DNA from: Rostratula benghalensis
Lineage: Eukaryota; Chordata; Aves; Charadriiformes; Rostratulidae
Direction: 5' to 3'
DNA: 64,000 bases
Assembly (NCBI GenBank): GCA_013399305.1
Contig: VXAI01000020.1
Location: 7,764,493-7,828,492 of the forward strand
The notes under the pieces are model-generated. The model ran no database searches. It was given only the letters and a program-made list of their open reading frames with translations, and was not told the DNA's origin. This document shows positions 40,401-53,410 of the stretch, in pieces. Numbering within the stretch: the first letter of the stretch is position 1; every line of letters starts with the position of its first letter. Made by a program: the position numbers and the translations under genes.

Positions 40401-41983
40401 ACCTTAAGTTTTCCTAAGGCTTTCTTCAGTAGATTCTTTACTCTTGCATAGTTACTTTTGTGACCTCCAATACCCGATTTCTGCCTGGTGTCCTCCAGGT
40501 TAGAATTAAATAACCACCTGAAGAGAAGAGTTTTGCATCTAATGAGGGACAGGTAGCCAGCCAGCCAGCACGCTGCTTTTCCTGCTAGCTCCAAGGCAGC
40601 TTGGGCATGGAAGATTGTGCAGAGGTAGCAACAATCATCTTGTCACAGCTGCACCATAGGCTGTATAAAATAAGGCGTCATTGTCAACAGAGCTTGTCCC
40701 GACAACTCAAGAACGTTGTGTTGTGATTATTCACGCAATAGGGTCTGGATGGAGAAAGCAAAATATTTTAAGAAAAGGACTCAAAAAATATCTCACCAAC
40801 AAGAAACTTCCAATCTGTTAGCGGTTCTTTAAATACTGGGGACGTGAAACTGCTTAATTCACAAGCCTTGCTGTCTTCTGTTCATTATTTTGTGTACCCA
40901 AAAGAATTCACTAAAGTGCACTCCACACGATGACAGTGTGACAAGGGCCAATTTGTGAATAACTTGTCAACAGCTTGAATGAAACTCTAGAAATCCATAA
41001 CAGGTGCTCGATAGCTATAATCGAGTGACAGATGGATTAGATACATGAAACCACAACAAACTGACTGAATGGGAGAGGGAGAGAGAATGAGGGTGAGAGT
41101 GGGGGAGGTTCATTAACTATAGAAGAGAGCAAAAATACATGAATTATTAAAGAAGCGGTATGAGCCAATTTGTGGGGATGCTTCCTGCTCATCTTCAGCA
41201 GGCCTGGGAAGAGGAGCTGCAATGCCAGCTACTACACACAGCAGCAATGGTCTGATATCTTGACTCTAGGCAGGGATGTACCAGTGCTTGGCACTGGCCT
41301 TGATTGCAGAAATCACTGTTATATTTTAATACAGGCATAAGAGCTGATTCAGCAACGTTCTTCAGCGCACGCCTTGCTGTAAGCGTGTGAATAGCGCCAT
41401 TAAGGTCAGCAGAACAACTGTGTTCAACTCATGCTAACACGTTTAGGCATCTTGCCGATTTTTTGTTCTCTGTTGTGGGATTTAAAACACAAGGGGCTGA
41501 ATCCCAATGAGAATAAATCGTTACAAGCCCCTGGAGCCCTGGGGTCTGCTGCCATAAGAGTCTTGAGTGCCACTCAGGGATACGTCTGTGTGCATGGGTG
41601 ATGATGGACCAAAGCTTCTTTCAAAGGGGTTGCCATGTGGAGGCAACCTGAGCACCTCAGATCTGTCTTGGTGCCAGCAAACCCATCCTCCCTCTCCAAG
41701 GAACCAGGGGCTGCCAGCACCCACCATGCAGGGTATTCTCTGTGGGGAGGCAGCAGTGCTGTGGATTCTGGATATCCTCTGCTCTAAGCACCCGGCATCA
41801 CCCATAGGTGCCTGCTGCCCACTCACTTTTGTGCCAGGTATGTCAGAAAATTATATTTAGGCTCAGCAAGTACCAATTCTCCTCAGTTCATGCCGAGCCT
41901 GCATTTTCCACCTGGCCCTGACTGCAGGCAGGAGCAGGGCTCCCATTACCACTCAGCTCACTCCCTCTCCCTCTCCAGTGGGC

Positions 41984-42018
41984 TTTCCTTTAAATTAAAT
42001 TTTTTCCTTTAAATTAAA
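41984..42018. repeat. 16-bp direct repeat
   Basis: TTTCCTTTAAATTAAA occurs at 41984-41999 and again at 42003-42018, separated by three T residues. It is a perfect short duplication in AT-rich DNA. Confidence 0.85.
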
Positions 42019-42903
42019 CCTTCCATTTCCTAATTTTCCTCCCGTGCACATCGCATAATGCCACAATCCCAGATTTGCAATCATTCTATCCAAACAATGC
42101 TTTTCCACAGCTACCTATTAAGGGAACAAGCAAAACCTTGACAGCTGGTTTGCTTTTATAGAGTGACCTATCAGGTTTTTTCCTCACAAATCTTGCTGTG
42201 CCTAGCATCTTCCCTCAGAGAAAAATTGGTGAAATTTTGGAACTCTTAGATAATTAATAAAATACAGTTATTGAATATTACAGTTGGAAAAAATAAGACT
42301 TGCTGTTGGTCAAAAAAACACTAATAACTTGATTTCTATTCACCACAAATATCATGTAAACACATGAACCAAACTACTGCTTAGAAAAGGAATTTGCTGT
42401 GTAGTCATTCCTGTACCAGAAATCTCTGTGATAAATAAAATATAGCCATTTTACTAAAAGATGCAGGATTTGAACTCCTGACATAGTTTAATCCTCTTGT
42501 TATTTTGCATAATTCTTATGTTTTCTGACATACTAATTCCTGCCGTAGTCACACTGCTCTGTTCACCTGGGGTGAGACTGTGCTCTCTGGTTGCATGGAC
42601 AGTGATCCCCAAAATGTCATACTGGCAGATGCAGACTCACATGTTAACCTTGAAACTGCAAATTCAAAGTGTCAGAATTAACCCAAAGAAGGCACTGTTT
42701 CATACCTCGATGCCTGTCAGCTCCTAGCAGTGAAAAAAGTTGAGATCATAGATCCAGAATATAGGGAAAAGGCAGACCTGTACAAGCATAGAAGGTTTAT
42801 GCATTAATTAAATCCCATTTAAGCTCTACTTCATAGGCTTTCTGCAGTGCATAACTGCCTGCCTTGGGTGAGAGAAAGATTTAATGGTCAGCACAGTCAG
42901 CTG

Positions 42904-42925
42904 TTTTTTTTTTTTTTTTTTTTTT
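42904..42925. repeat. T22 homopolymer
   Basis: Twenty-two T residues, equivalent to an A tract on the minus strand. It could be the tail of an old retroposed copy, but no recognisable body adjoins it. Confidence 0.85.
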
Positions 42926-45900
42926 CCTGGCTGCAATAGCATTCATATAAAGATGTGACCAAGAGTCTAAAAGTGCTCAAGATAACAAATGAAAAGATCA
43001 CAATAAGGAAATTCAGCTGCCAGCACTGACCTGGTGCTAAGTAATGATCATACAATGGCTAATGCCACTGCCTAAGATAGAGCAGGCAGGCACGTGTAGT
43101 AAGCAATAAAAACACAATAAAAGCAAATCGTACATCCATATAGAATCAATTGTATTTCAGTCTCTTGAAGAGTTTGGGTGCTTGGAGTAGTTCTTAGCCA
43201 TTGCTTCTATAGAAGCAAAACTGAGATCAGAAAAGTTGACCTTAGAAAAATGTTCTGCTCAGTAGTCTCATTGAGATCTGATTAAATATTCCTCCACTTT
43301 GGCCGAGAAACCTATTTTATGTATATTAGACTTGGATCTAACAGGGTTGCCCTGTTCCAAAGTTAAAAATCCTACACTGATTGCATATGACTATGCCTCC
43401 TTTGTAATGCACACAGTAATTACCTTCATGTAGAGAATTTTGCCTGTGTACTACACAGCTGCTTGTGGGTGAAACAGCAACTCTACATGAGAAAATACAC
43501 AGATGTTCAGCTATTGAATCACTTCTTTGAGATCCAGGCTCGATGATAATTTGAATGTCAGTGATCTTCAAGCACCTGATGAAGTGTTGGCTTTCTTATT
43601 TTGAGAAATCAAATAAAACTTTGGCCTCACAGATTTTAAAAAATAAAAGTAGTGAATTTCCACAACAATTGTGTAGGCTGGAAGAGGCTGGCAGTTACAC
43701 CTTGGAGCTTCAAGGAGATGCTTATTTGGAATTTCTCTACTTTGCCTAACCTTTTTGAGGAACTTCAGTAATACAAAGTAGATAATGAGCCTCTTTCAAT
43801 TGTTGAACAAGCATGGGACAATGTTGTGTTTGGATTTTGTTTGCTTACTGGTAAATCAGGTACAAAAGCTTTGAACTGCCCAAGACTTTGTGAATGGCTG
43901 TATCACTGTTTACACTTAGGTCTCATTGATAGCACCCTAGAGACTGATGCAGATCTTTTTCAAGTCTATTGCTAACAGCAAGATGAAAGAAACATTATTA
44001 ATCCCCCAGTTCCACAGATGGAAGGTGAGACAGAAGCAGCACCATCTTCACAGCTGCAAATTCATGCACTTGTGTAAACAAATGGCAGACAAATGCCTGC
44101 ACAAATCTTTCACTTCTCCATAAACAGAAGCGAGAATTTTCACATGCCCCATTTGCACATAATAAACTGTTTGAAGAGTAAAGGTGTTTAAACATGAAGA
44201 TTTGTTTTTCAGACTCACCCCATTAAGACACTTCCCCAAAATCTGTAGGTTATAGGTGTTAGAGCCAGGAACAGCTGCAAGGAGAGTACCTTTTCCCTGG
44301 CATTGTAAGAGCAGCAGTTGAAAGAGAAGGTGTTTCCTTGCTTGGATACTATAAACAGAAACTAGAGAAGATCTGAAATGCTTCACATTCTGACTTTTGC
44401 AAAATCCACCGACATAGATGATTAACTTCGTAGTAGCCTATATGAAAAACTGAAGGACTTTAGAATGCTATTACTTTAGCTTAAATAACTTTTTACTTTA
44501 GCTGATCTGACCTGAGGACATTGATTTCTTCACGGTTGTTTTGGGTTAATGCTTTCAGCATGAGCCAGAAGGGAAAAGGAATATAAATGTCACACAAAAA
44601 AAATTACTCTTATAATTCACCATCTTCCTAGCCAAGTCGTGTATACATTTGCTGTGTCAGAAAGAAGAAAGCACAAGAGCAGTTTTCACCCAAAAACATT
44701 TCCTATACAGGTTATGTATTCTGGGCAGAAAAAAAACAAAAACATTATAAAAAGTTTCTATTAAAGCACTCATTCTTTATTATTGATATGTATCATTGAT
44801 GTAGGGATTCACCCTAAGTAACGACTGGGTCTAGGTTCTGAATTTACAAAAGCTGTTTTTAAAAGACCATGAAGCCAGCAATAATAAGCATGACCAGACC
44901 TCCTCATATTTAAACCTGAAGCTGGAAGTTGCCCTTAAGCAAAAATGCACATGTAAATTGTAATTTCTAGGTCAGTTTGAGACCTGGAATAGAAATAATT
45001 TGCTGGATCCTACATTCCAGTCTTAGAGCTGTACTTGTATTACTGGGTGCATGCACAGAATTAGGAGAGGTGCTAATCTTTAGCTCTTCTGTATCTTTCT
45101 GGGATGCCTCAACTTACTGACTGGCCTGAACATTATATCTCACTCAGAATAGGACAAGAAATCTGAAGGATGAAAGATCTGAACCAGATTTCAAAAATAA
45201 GTATTCATTCCATAGGAGAAAGGGAGAGATATTACTAAAATTTTGGAGGCTGAATGCTTGTGCCCCTGTACGTTCAGCAGCAGGCTGTCACACCCTAATT
45301 GCTAGTACCCCTTTGTGAATCAACATCTCTGAGAAGCCAATTCTCCGTGATGCTTCTTTAATATACATCTTCTCATTTGCCCCACATACATTTCAGTTTG
45401 CCATCTGATAATTGGAATTGTGTGGGTAGCAGCCGGTACCATCTGGCTTGTTAATAAGTAGAGGATAAAAATGTCTAATGCCTTGCTCTACATAAATACA
45501 AGAATTACCCTACAAATAAACAGCTCCCTAAAAACTCAACTGACAAGAACAAAAGAAAATAGTGTGGTCTTTACTCATTAAAAAACACTGAAGAGAGAAT
45601 GAGTGAGCACTGGGAAAGCCTCCTCACTTCCCATCTGAAGTTTTAGTGTAACTAAAACATATGGGAAAAATAATGCAAAATTAAACGTGATAATGCACTT
45701 TTCACACCAAAACATATTGGGCCACTGTACAAATGATGCAATTAAAACTGCTGCCTTCAGGAGCCAAAACCTAAGCTGAATAAGTACGGTACAATTAAAG
45801 TTTTTGATTTAAAACCAGTGAAAGATTTATCATAATGAACCTCAGAATTGAGATAATATGACTCGGGGGCATCAAAGCTAAGCTATAGAAAGCCACATGT

Positions 45901-46323
45901 CCTACAACGTGGAGTTAGAATTGGAAGACTGACATCAGCAGATTTTAGGGCACAGAAAGGCTTACAAGTTCATTTGCATGTGAATGGCCAAGACCGTGCA
46001 AAATCTTGCATGTAAACAGTGCGGTATTGTAATCAATACTTTAATTAACAGGAAGGCAGTGCAAAGCTGTCTGCATCGGGGAAATAAACTCTGATCCCGT
46101 AGGCTGGATGCGAAAGCCGCGCTGTTGTATTTGGAACCTGCTGGAACTTGTACAGCGCCTTATCTGAAAGGCCTCATACACATCACGACAATGTCCCCTA
46201 ATCTGGTAATAAAAAGGGCATCATGAACGGTGGCAGCCAGGCCCAGCCAGTGATGGCTGCAGTCACGCTATGCTCCCAAGATGGTGAAAGGAGATTTAAG
46301 CCTTTTGCAGAAAAAAAAGCAAA

Positions 46324-46378
46324 CCCCCCCCCCCCCAAAACCCCAAACAAACAAAAAACCCAAAACAACCAAAAAAGG
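46324..46378. repeat. C13 and A/C low-complexity tract
   Basis: Thirteen C residues are followed by alternating A-rich and C-rich blocks (AAAACCCC, AAACAAAC, AAAACAACC). The translations across it (poly-Pro and Lys-rich) are artefacts of composition. Confidence 0.85.
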
Positions 46379-49300
46379 GGTTGCCTCCAGCCTGATGTCA
46401 GCAGGGAGGGGGGGGAAAACAGGGAATTTCAGCTGGGCAGCCACTACCTGGCTGAGACTGCAGTGCCCAGGGAGGTGCTACCAGGTAGAAAAGAAAAAAG
46501 CACCCAACGAGCACCTTGATTCCTCCCTGCCACCAGCTGCCCCCATGAAATCTCAGACGTGCTGGTGGCCACAGTTTTGCACTGCTGGAGAGATGCTACA
46601 GCCCTGCCCAGTGGGTGCTGTGAAATATTCGCCCTCATTACCCCAGAGGAAAAACCATCTTGGGGTGAGCCAGAGAGCAGAGAGGTGCCATGCGTTTCCC
46701 TGAGAAGCAGGATGAGTAACGCTGCTCAAGATGATATCATAGCAAGCTGGAAAGGGTATTTAGTTTTGCAAAACAGAAGACTCAGATTTAGGAAAGAGAC
46801 CAGTTCTGCACCAGGTGGAGCTGATGTATCTTGGCACCTGATGGACTCCTGTGGGCTTCTGCCCTGTGCCCCAACCCCATCTATACATACCCCATCTACT
46901 ATAACCACAGGAGCTATAGTCACCTCTTGTCTACCTGCTTTCTTGCTCAAATATTTATACTCACTGGTAAGACTTGCTCTGCTTTACATCCTCTGATGCC
47001 ACCCCAGGTACGAGAGAGCAGTTCCCTGGCCAGCCTTGCACTGACACCCTAGTCTGGGTTGTACATCGTGCTGCTCAGGAGCTGGCCCTTGCCAAACAGA
47101 ATCTGTGGCAGCTGAGCCTCCCTCCTCTTCCCTCTGATGGTGAATCATAATTTTGCTCTCATAGTAATCAGCTGATTTTTCACAAAATCTGTAGGAGCTC
47201 CATTTTCTCAAAAAGAAAAAAAAGGCAAAAAAACCCCCCGACAACTTCTGCTTTTATAGCTTTTGCTTCTGCTGTTTTGAAATTTAGCTTCTGCATTTTG
47301 AAAATGTAGTTTCAGGCTGACCAGCAGCCTGAAACATTGGAGGATCAACATAAGAATCAGTGTAGGAAGCGTGGGAATAAAATTAGGACTATATTAATGG
47401 TACAAAGAGCTCAGCTCTTCAGTCTTTGGAGATGGCACTGCATTCTTATCTGAAGGAGTTCTATTTGCACATGTTCTCCTGGCAAATTTTTATGAACTTT
47501 TAATACCTTTATTGCTTTCCTGAAAACTTTTTGACCAGATATCAGGATTAAAGAAACTGACTCTATCTCCCAGTTCTAGGCCATTCCCTCCCAAGAGAAC
47601 CAAGATCATCCTTCTTCTAAAGGATCGAATGAATTTCTTCCCAATAAATTTGAAATCAGGATAGAACTTGACTCCTAATCCAGATTTTGGTTACTGTATC
47701 AGAAGTAAGCAGGGAGTGTGCATGGAAGTCTACATATGACTGTAATTAAAGATGATTGCAGGTCAGATACTTTAAGCCCCAGCTCCAGCTTCAGCAGCAG
47801 TGACCTGTATGGACAAATGATACCTTCAGTTAAATAAAGAACGTTGTTCAGCCCTTTGTTTTTCCATCTTGTTTTATTTTCCATCAGAACCTTAAAAATG
47901 GCATGCACACACAGTAAAAGAGGAGTTTGGTAAAGGTCAGAATTAACATCAATTATCTTTTATTCTTCAATAGCAGGGATGAGTGCAAGTACCCACCTGG
48001 AATTTTACAGTGGTACATGCAAATAGGTGTTAACAATATATATGTAACATTTGTTTAAAATAATAATAAGAAAATTCAGTAGCTAGTCATTTGGATTGGC
48101 CAGAGAAAGGAATTTTGGAAAAGCCCAACTTGACAGAAAAGAGCTGTGCATTTAGTTTCTGAAAATGGGGGCACTTTAATAGATATGAAGCCGGGCACCA
48201 GAAGCTTGTTTGGAAGAATCTTGTGCAGTAACAGTTTTAGGAGCAGATACCAGCAACCTAAATAGTAATTGTTATCTCATAACTGAAAAGTCCTGAGACT
48301 TACTTGGACAATGTCCATGAGAACATTCATTAAGAATGAAATGCAGTTGAAGCTATTTGTATCAGGAAGTCAGACAGGAAATCAGACTAATCCTTGATGA
48401 AATTCTGTGTAAGCTTGGCTGTCTAAGACTTGCTAGAGCAAAAGATTCAGAAGAAAACCAAGCCAGAATAAGATATTGAAAGGTACTGAAACTAGGTCAC
48501 TGTCCTACATTACACAAAAGCTAAATGGAGCTCTATCATCCCTCAATATCCTGAGCGAGATGAAGAAAGGACTTTGTCTGGTGCAAATCTCCTAGCAGTA
48601 CCCAACTTATACAGCTGCATAGATCATAAAGAAACTCTGAACACAGCAGAAATGCCAAGACAGGTAGAATGTATAGCACTGAAGGAACAGGGGAGGAAAT
48701 GAAGAGGATGGCTTCTGTCATAACTCTGCACCATCACATGAAAACAAATTCCCATCAAGAAATACTATGATTTATTAAAAAAACCCCAAAAAACAGGGGC
48801 ACTGATTGGAAAAGCCCTGACATAATTAGATAGATACACGAAGGCAGCAGGAGAGAAGAGGTGCTTAATTAGTAAAGAGAAATAAGACTGCAGTAGGAAA
48901 CAGAATCTGTTACTTGTAGACTAACAGAATCTGTTTTAGTTGTAGACTAAAACCCTTTCGTCATGATCAGTTAAGAAACAGTCTTCCTGAGCTGATAGGA
49001 CAGCAAATGCTGAATATTCCTGCTCTCCTTCTTTGTCTTTGACATTTTAAAGCTTTGGTTCTGTTGAAGTTAATTCAATCAGTGGAATTTACATATTTTT
49101 ACTGAATTAAGCACTTTCCCCCTTCTATAGGCACAGATACAGGAAAAACATTTAAAAAACCCCCTTCAGAATATGTAAATGATTTGAAAGGCTATTTCAA
49201 GCACAATGATTTTTTGTTGGTTTGGGTCCTGCCCTTCCTTCCCCCGCCCCCTCCATCGCTTATGTTATTTTAATAATGAATGTGGCTTGACCGTTTGCAT

Positions 49301-50834
49301 TATTGTTTTTACATGGAGAAAACCCATCGTTTTAACACTGAAATAAAGATTATGACAGCAAGTTGTTTAAACATGAATGCAGGAACAGTCTTTAGGTAAG
49401 AATAATTTAACCAATTAACTGTGTGTATCATGTTTCCTATCCAAAAGCACTAGGAGAAGTGTTTATTTGGCCCCAGACCCTGTCTCAGATTGCAGGAAAC
49501 ATTTGAGAATACAACATTGCTTTCTTAGGTGTATGTAGAGCCTCACATCCTCATACAGCTGTCCCTGCTCCAGTCTTAAAAACAGCAGATAATCAGAATT
49601 AGTATAAATCTTTTCAAAAATGAGCTGTGGGGAGCTTCCTGCCTGAAAATAAGGTCTTCTAAATTTGTGATTTGAACTTGGGCTGTCAGACAAAATGAAA
49701 ATGCTGGCCTCGGTCATTATCTGTTTAGCATTAAGGCACATGGCTAAGGGAGACCTGTTCCTGTTTCATCCGTGATGTGTGAGAAGAGACTATCCCATTA
49801 GTGTCTGCTGACCTGAAGGTCTACAGCCAAACTTAAACAGTAATTTTAAAGGACCCAGAGAAAATATTGTATTAATTAAGAAATATTAAGAAATATTACA
49901 TAAGTAACTATTAATTACTAAGGATCTAATTCATGTGGTCCTTGGTTAAGTGCCCTAGAGCTAAGAAAGCTCTGAACCCCAGTGGAGCAGAGCTTCCTAG
50001 GACAGGTCTGTCTCCATCCCAGCCCTTTGCTGACTCTAAAGCAGGATTCATGTGTATCCAGAATTTTTGTAACGATCCAAACTTTGAACCTTTGCTCCAT
50101 TGAAATGCAGGACATGTCAGTTTTTCCAGTATCAGAGTCCATTGTAGTTTATCTAACTATGTCTATTCAAATAAATAATTGCCAGCTACATGGGCTTTAA
50201 ATTTACCTTATTTTCTAAATTAAAATTATTCTTGTGTGGAATCTGAGATGAGAAATGCTGCTGAAGCCATTAGTATGCATCCTAAATAAAACTGGCCTGT
50301 TTTCACTACAACGAGCAGTGAAAAAAAAGAATGCCCATTAGATACTGGAAATATTGTCTTTCTAAAACCAGCAGATTTTTATTTGTGCCATGTCTAAGCA
50401 CTGCAAATCTCAGCAGAAAATTGCACTAGAACAGTGGGCGGTTCCGAATTGCTGGAAACTTTACAATGGCTTTTATGTTTAAACATCATTTAGCAGCTGT
50501 TAAAGGTCAGCACAAATCCTGTACTTTATCAGTATAAATGAAGTCTACAACTGCCAAGAAAAGAATGCATTAAATAATGCAGTGATTATTATCTTGATTT
50601 TTTTTTCCCTTCAGAAGTGAAAAGGGCCTCTTAAGTAGTTCCATTTTTCTCCTCCTTATTTCAAATTGACACAGTAAAACACTAATTAAATTATTTATAC
50701 CAGAAATTTACTTACAGGGATGACACATTTTGTACACAAAGCAAGTAAAGCATCTGACACATTGTATAGTGCCAGGTGCAGTTAAGAAAGTGTAATACAA
50801 GTCAGCCTCAACTTGCTGCAGTTTCATTATCAAT

Positions 50835-50840
50835 TTTATT
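50835..50840 (-). terminator. ST18: Candidate distal poly(A) signal of ST18
   Basis: AATAAA on the minus strand in the context GGAAATAAAATTGAT. A T/G-rich stretch (GTTGAGGCTGACTTGTATT) lies 20-45 nt further downstream and fits a downstream element. Cleavage is expected about 10-25 nt past the hexamer. Confidence 0.5.
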
Positions 50841-51899
50841 TCCTACCATACACCAAATGTACAGCACAGAACACAATTTTGTTGTTTTGATGTAAGAAAT
50901 ATTAATTGTATGAAGAAACAGTATACAAACTACTCCAAATTAAAAAAATGCATACATCATTGCTCTTTACAAAAGGTCTAATTTACAGTATAGCTCATCA
51001 ATGCCTTTAAACACAAAAAAAAGAAAAACAAAAAGAAAAAAAAATCAGTGCACATTACAAAACACATCAAGTACAAGGGAGGCAAATAAATACAAACATA
51101 CTTCACAGAACATCCTGAGCAAACAACCAAACACAGATAAATTAATCTGAAGCCATAGTAAATCATAATAATAAATACATAGGTCAGTAAGATTATTTTT
51201 ACTTAAATAAAATATATAACAAATTTGTTAAAATATTTAGTAAATTAAATTTTAGTCTTTGTAATGAGTGAACTCATCTTGTATGCATTTAACAAGTATA
51301 ACAAATGTTTGCTTCTTGTTTTTATTTTTTTTTTTAGCAAGAACAATAACTTTAATAGCAAATTTTTGTTTGGTGTCCTCCTATTTATATTAGACAGCAC
51401 GTATGGTAGCTTTTGAAAAATCGATTTAAAAATAAACACAGCTCCTAAGAACATACATTTCCCCCTGTCTAAACTAAGGTCGGAGAGTTGAATCAACCCT
51501 CAAAGAAAAAGCAAGCCCCACCTAATGCAGAACAGTGACCACAGTGCATGAGAGTCGAATCACTTTTGAATAGTACTTTTGTGCAGGAACAGTAATAATA
51601 TAATTGTATATGTCAAGCCTGTGAATGCCATCATATTCAATCTAAATATAAATGAGGCTAATAAAAATAAACACTTTCATTATAGCACGGAAAAATTAAA
51701 CACACGCTAGATCCATGTATACATTTACACTGAGGCACATATGCACGTGAGGTGTGTGTGCATACAAAAAAGGCAGTTTAGCTGGTTGTTTATACCTTTT
51801 TCTTAAAAAAAATAAATATAAAAAAAACTTTTGAAACAATGCTTAATTACTTACAATCCCTGAAATAGACATTGCCTCTGTTATAGCAACCGCTACTTT

Positions 51900-52240
51900 C
51901 TGGCGGATTCAGAAGTTCCACACCCAGGGTCACCAGATGCCCAGGGGGACGCCAGCACCTCCGCTCAAGTGCTCGTCTGGCCGCGCCTCCGTCCCTCTGA
52001 ACGCTCCGTAGCGCTTGGTACCCTACCCTGAGTCTGGTGACAAATTCAGGATCAGCCTAGTCTTAGTGAATAAGGACGGGAGAAACCAGTCACGGTGTTG
52101 CTGCCGTTTGTTCACAGGGGAAAAGCAACCACCGTCGCGCTGGAGTGGTGTTACTCCTCTCCAGACCGCTGCCTTCTCAGCTGCCGTTAAGTTCAAACCG
52201 GTATTAAATGCCATTTCAGGGGAGATGTGTTCGATTCGTT
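51900..52240. other. CpG-rich block within the ST18 3' UTR
   Basis: About 20 or more CpG dinucleotides fall in about 340 bp, in a window where most kilobases carry only a handful. GC content rises sharply relative to both flanks. A 9-bp inverted repeat (GTCACCAGA at 51929-51937, TCTGGTGAC at 52033-52041) lies in it and could form a stem in the UTR RNA. I recognise no repeat family or coding exon. It could be a small CpG island, a conserved UTR element or an inserted sequence. Confidence 0.6.
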
Positions 52241-53102
52241 ATGTACAAAGCCTTCAGCTTGGGATGTGTTTGTGTTTTCCAAATCCAAATCCATAGCAAT
52301 ACTGGTCACTTGGTTAAAACCTCAAACGCCTGGTACTAAAAAAGCACCAGTCCTATCAATTTACCCTTCCTCTTTAGAGATAATTGTCATTTCCCTCCAT
52401 GAGCTAACTCTGGGGAAAAAAAAAAACAAACAACAAAACCCCCAACAACTGCAGTGGTAAAATAAATCTGAAGTTCTCTTGAAACATTTTAAATAATCAT
52501 CCGCATAGGCTAAATCACACAGCCAAGTCAAGTGCTTTGCTGATTGCTATATTTCATTATTGCTAACGTATTCTTTAACACACTGTTTTCCAGCATACTG
52601 TGCTTTTAAGAGCCCAGGTTCCCCACTAGTGGGCACCATTTATCTTCTCATTCCATGCATCTTCACATCTCATGTTACCGCAAACCCATCTCTGATACAA
52701 AGCCATTATAAAAAAGCAGGATGTGAGGAAAATAAAACTAGAACCACGGTTCAGTCATTTGTTACTTTCATAGGTTTTTTTTTTTTTTTTTCTTCCTGTA
52801 CAAACCCAGCAAGTTATTTAATTTACAGTATAACTTTTCAGTCTATTTAAAATCCCATTGGAAAATAAATTAATAAACACATTTGTAAAAATATGGCAGG
52901 CCGCAAAAATGCTGTTAAAAGATAAAAAAAACAACTCTTTGATTAGAAATAAATAAAAAATATAAAAAATAGTTGCACACACTTTTTACATTCACTTTAC
53001 AAAAACTGAGTGCAAAAGAAGAAAAAAAAAAGGAATTGTACTGAAATAAATACAATATACTAATAGAGTGCATTGCTGTTAATACAAATAGTCTGTTGTG
53101 AT

Positions 53103-53108
53103 TTTATT
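53103..53108 (-). terminator. ST18: Candidate proximal poly(A) signal of ST18
   Basis: AATAAA on the minus strand about 160 nt downstream of the stop codon, preceded by an A-rich run and followed by an AT-rich segment. Use of this site would give a short 3' UTR lacking the CpG-rich block. It is only a motif match. Confidence 0.3.
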
Positions 53109-53269
53109 CTTTTTTTTTTTTTATGTCAGCTGGGAAAAAATTAGTGCAATGTTGCAATTGTAAATGCAGCATGGCAACCTACACCCCTTAGCAGTACACG
53201 AACTCCTAACAGATCCATCTGGAGTTTACTGCTGTTAAGTAATTTCTGTTGCCCAGCAGCTTTCACATC

Positions 53270-53410
53270 CTACACATGGATGCCCTTCACTGCCTGTTTG
53301 ATACTTTCCAGCAGAGCTTTGCATTCGGGGGAATAGTCCCGTTCCAGATTGCTGTACATGTCTGTGAGTGTATTTACATATGCTTCGAAATTCTGCTCAC
53401 TGATTGGCCC
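53270..53410 (-). CDS. ST18: ST18 terminal coding exon (C-terminal tail and stop)
   Basis: This is the last coding exon: 46 codons plus TAG (53272-53270). It opens in phase 0 after the acceptor TTCATTTAG. The product begins [19 protein letters not shown] and ends KQAVKGIHV. That is the invariant C-terminal tail of the MYT1/MYT1L/ST18 family: EQNF-AYV-TLT-MY, then LLE-IKQAV-GI-V. The endings differ among paralogs (GIQV in MYT1 and MYT1L, GIHV here), which favours ST18. The exon directly follows the coiled-coil exon and flows into the long 3' UTR. The tail is thought to continue the C-terminal helical, cofactor-binding region. No break or unusual codon is present. Confidence 0.95.
   Translation of the reverse strand, partial: GPISEQNFEAYVNTLTDMYSNLERDYSPECKALLESIKQAVKGIHV

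Larger units (their letters stand above)
34457..50809. other. Intergenic DNA downstream of ST18, no gene recognised
   Basis: About 16 kb with no recognisable exon on either strand. Frames of 100-145 codons at 41521-41860 and 46223-46996 sit in locally GC-richer patches and have no domain or homolog that I recognise. Simple repeats include A14 at about 35541-35555, T22 at 42904-42925, C13 at 46324-46336 and a 16-bp direct repeat at 41984-42018. A moderately CpG-containing patch at about 46060-46260 could be a regulatory element, but nothing in it identifies one. Confidence 0.65.
50815..53269 (-). other. ST18: ST18 3' untranslated region
   Basis: This is the sequence between the ST18 stop codon (53272-53270) and the best distal poly(A) signal. 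It is strongly AT-rich with many ATTTA and T-rich runs, as expected for the long 3' UTRs of MYT-family transcripts. A CpG-rich block at about 51900-52240 interrupts it. Candidate AATAAA signals on the minus strand lie at 53108-53103 (proximal, about 160 nt after the stop), 51326-51321 and 50840-50835 (distal). The distal one has a G/T-rich downstream context, so I place the end near 50815. Alternative 3' ends are likely. Without cDNA the exact extent is an inference. Confidence 0.6.

Noticed and set aside
42464..42480. tRNA T-arm lookalike on the minus strand (CAGGA stem, GTTCAAA loop, TCCTG stem)
   Set aside because: The T-arm fold is perfect, but the sequence 5' of it forms no anticodon stem, D arm or matching acceptor stem. 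It is therefore not a tRNA and there is no sign of a tRNA-derived SINE.
46223..46996. Overlapping plus-strand frames of about 98-145 codons
   Set aside because: They sit in a locally GC-richer patch and cross a C13/A-C low-complexity tract. The peptides are Pro/Lys-rich or featureless and match no family I know.
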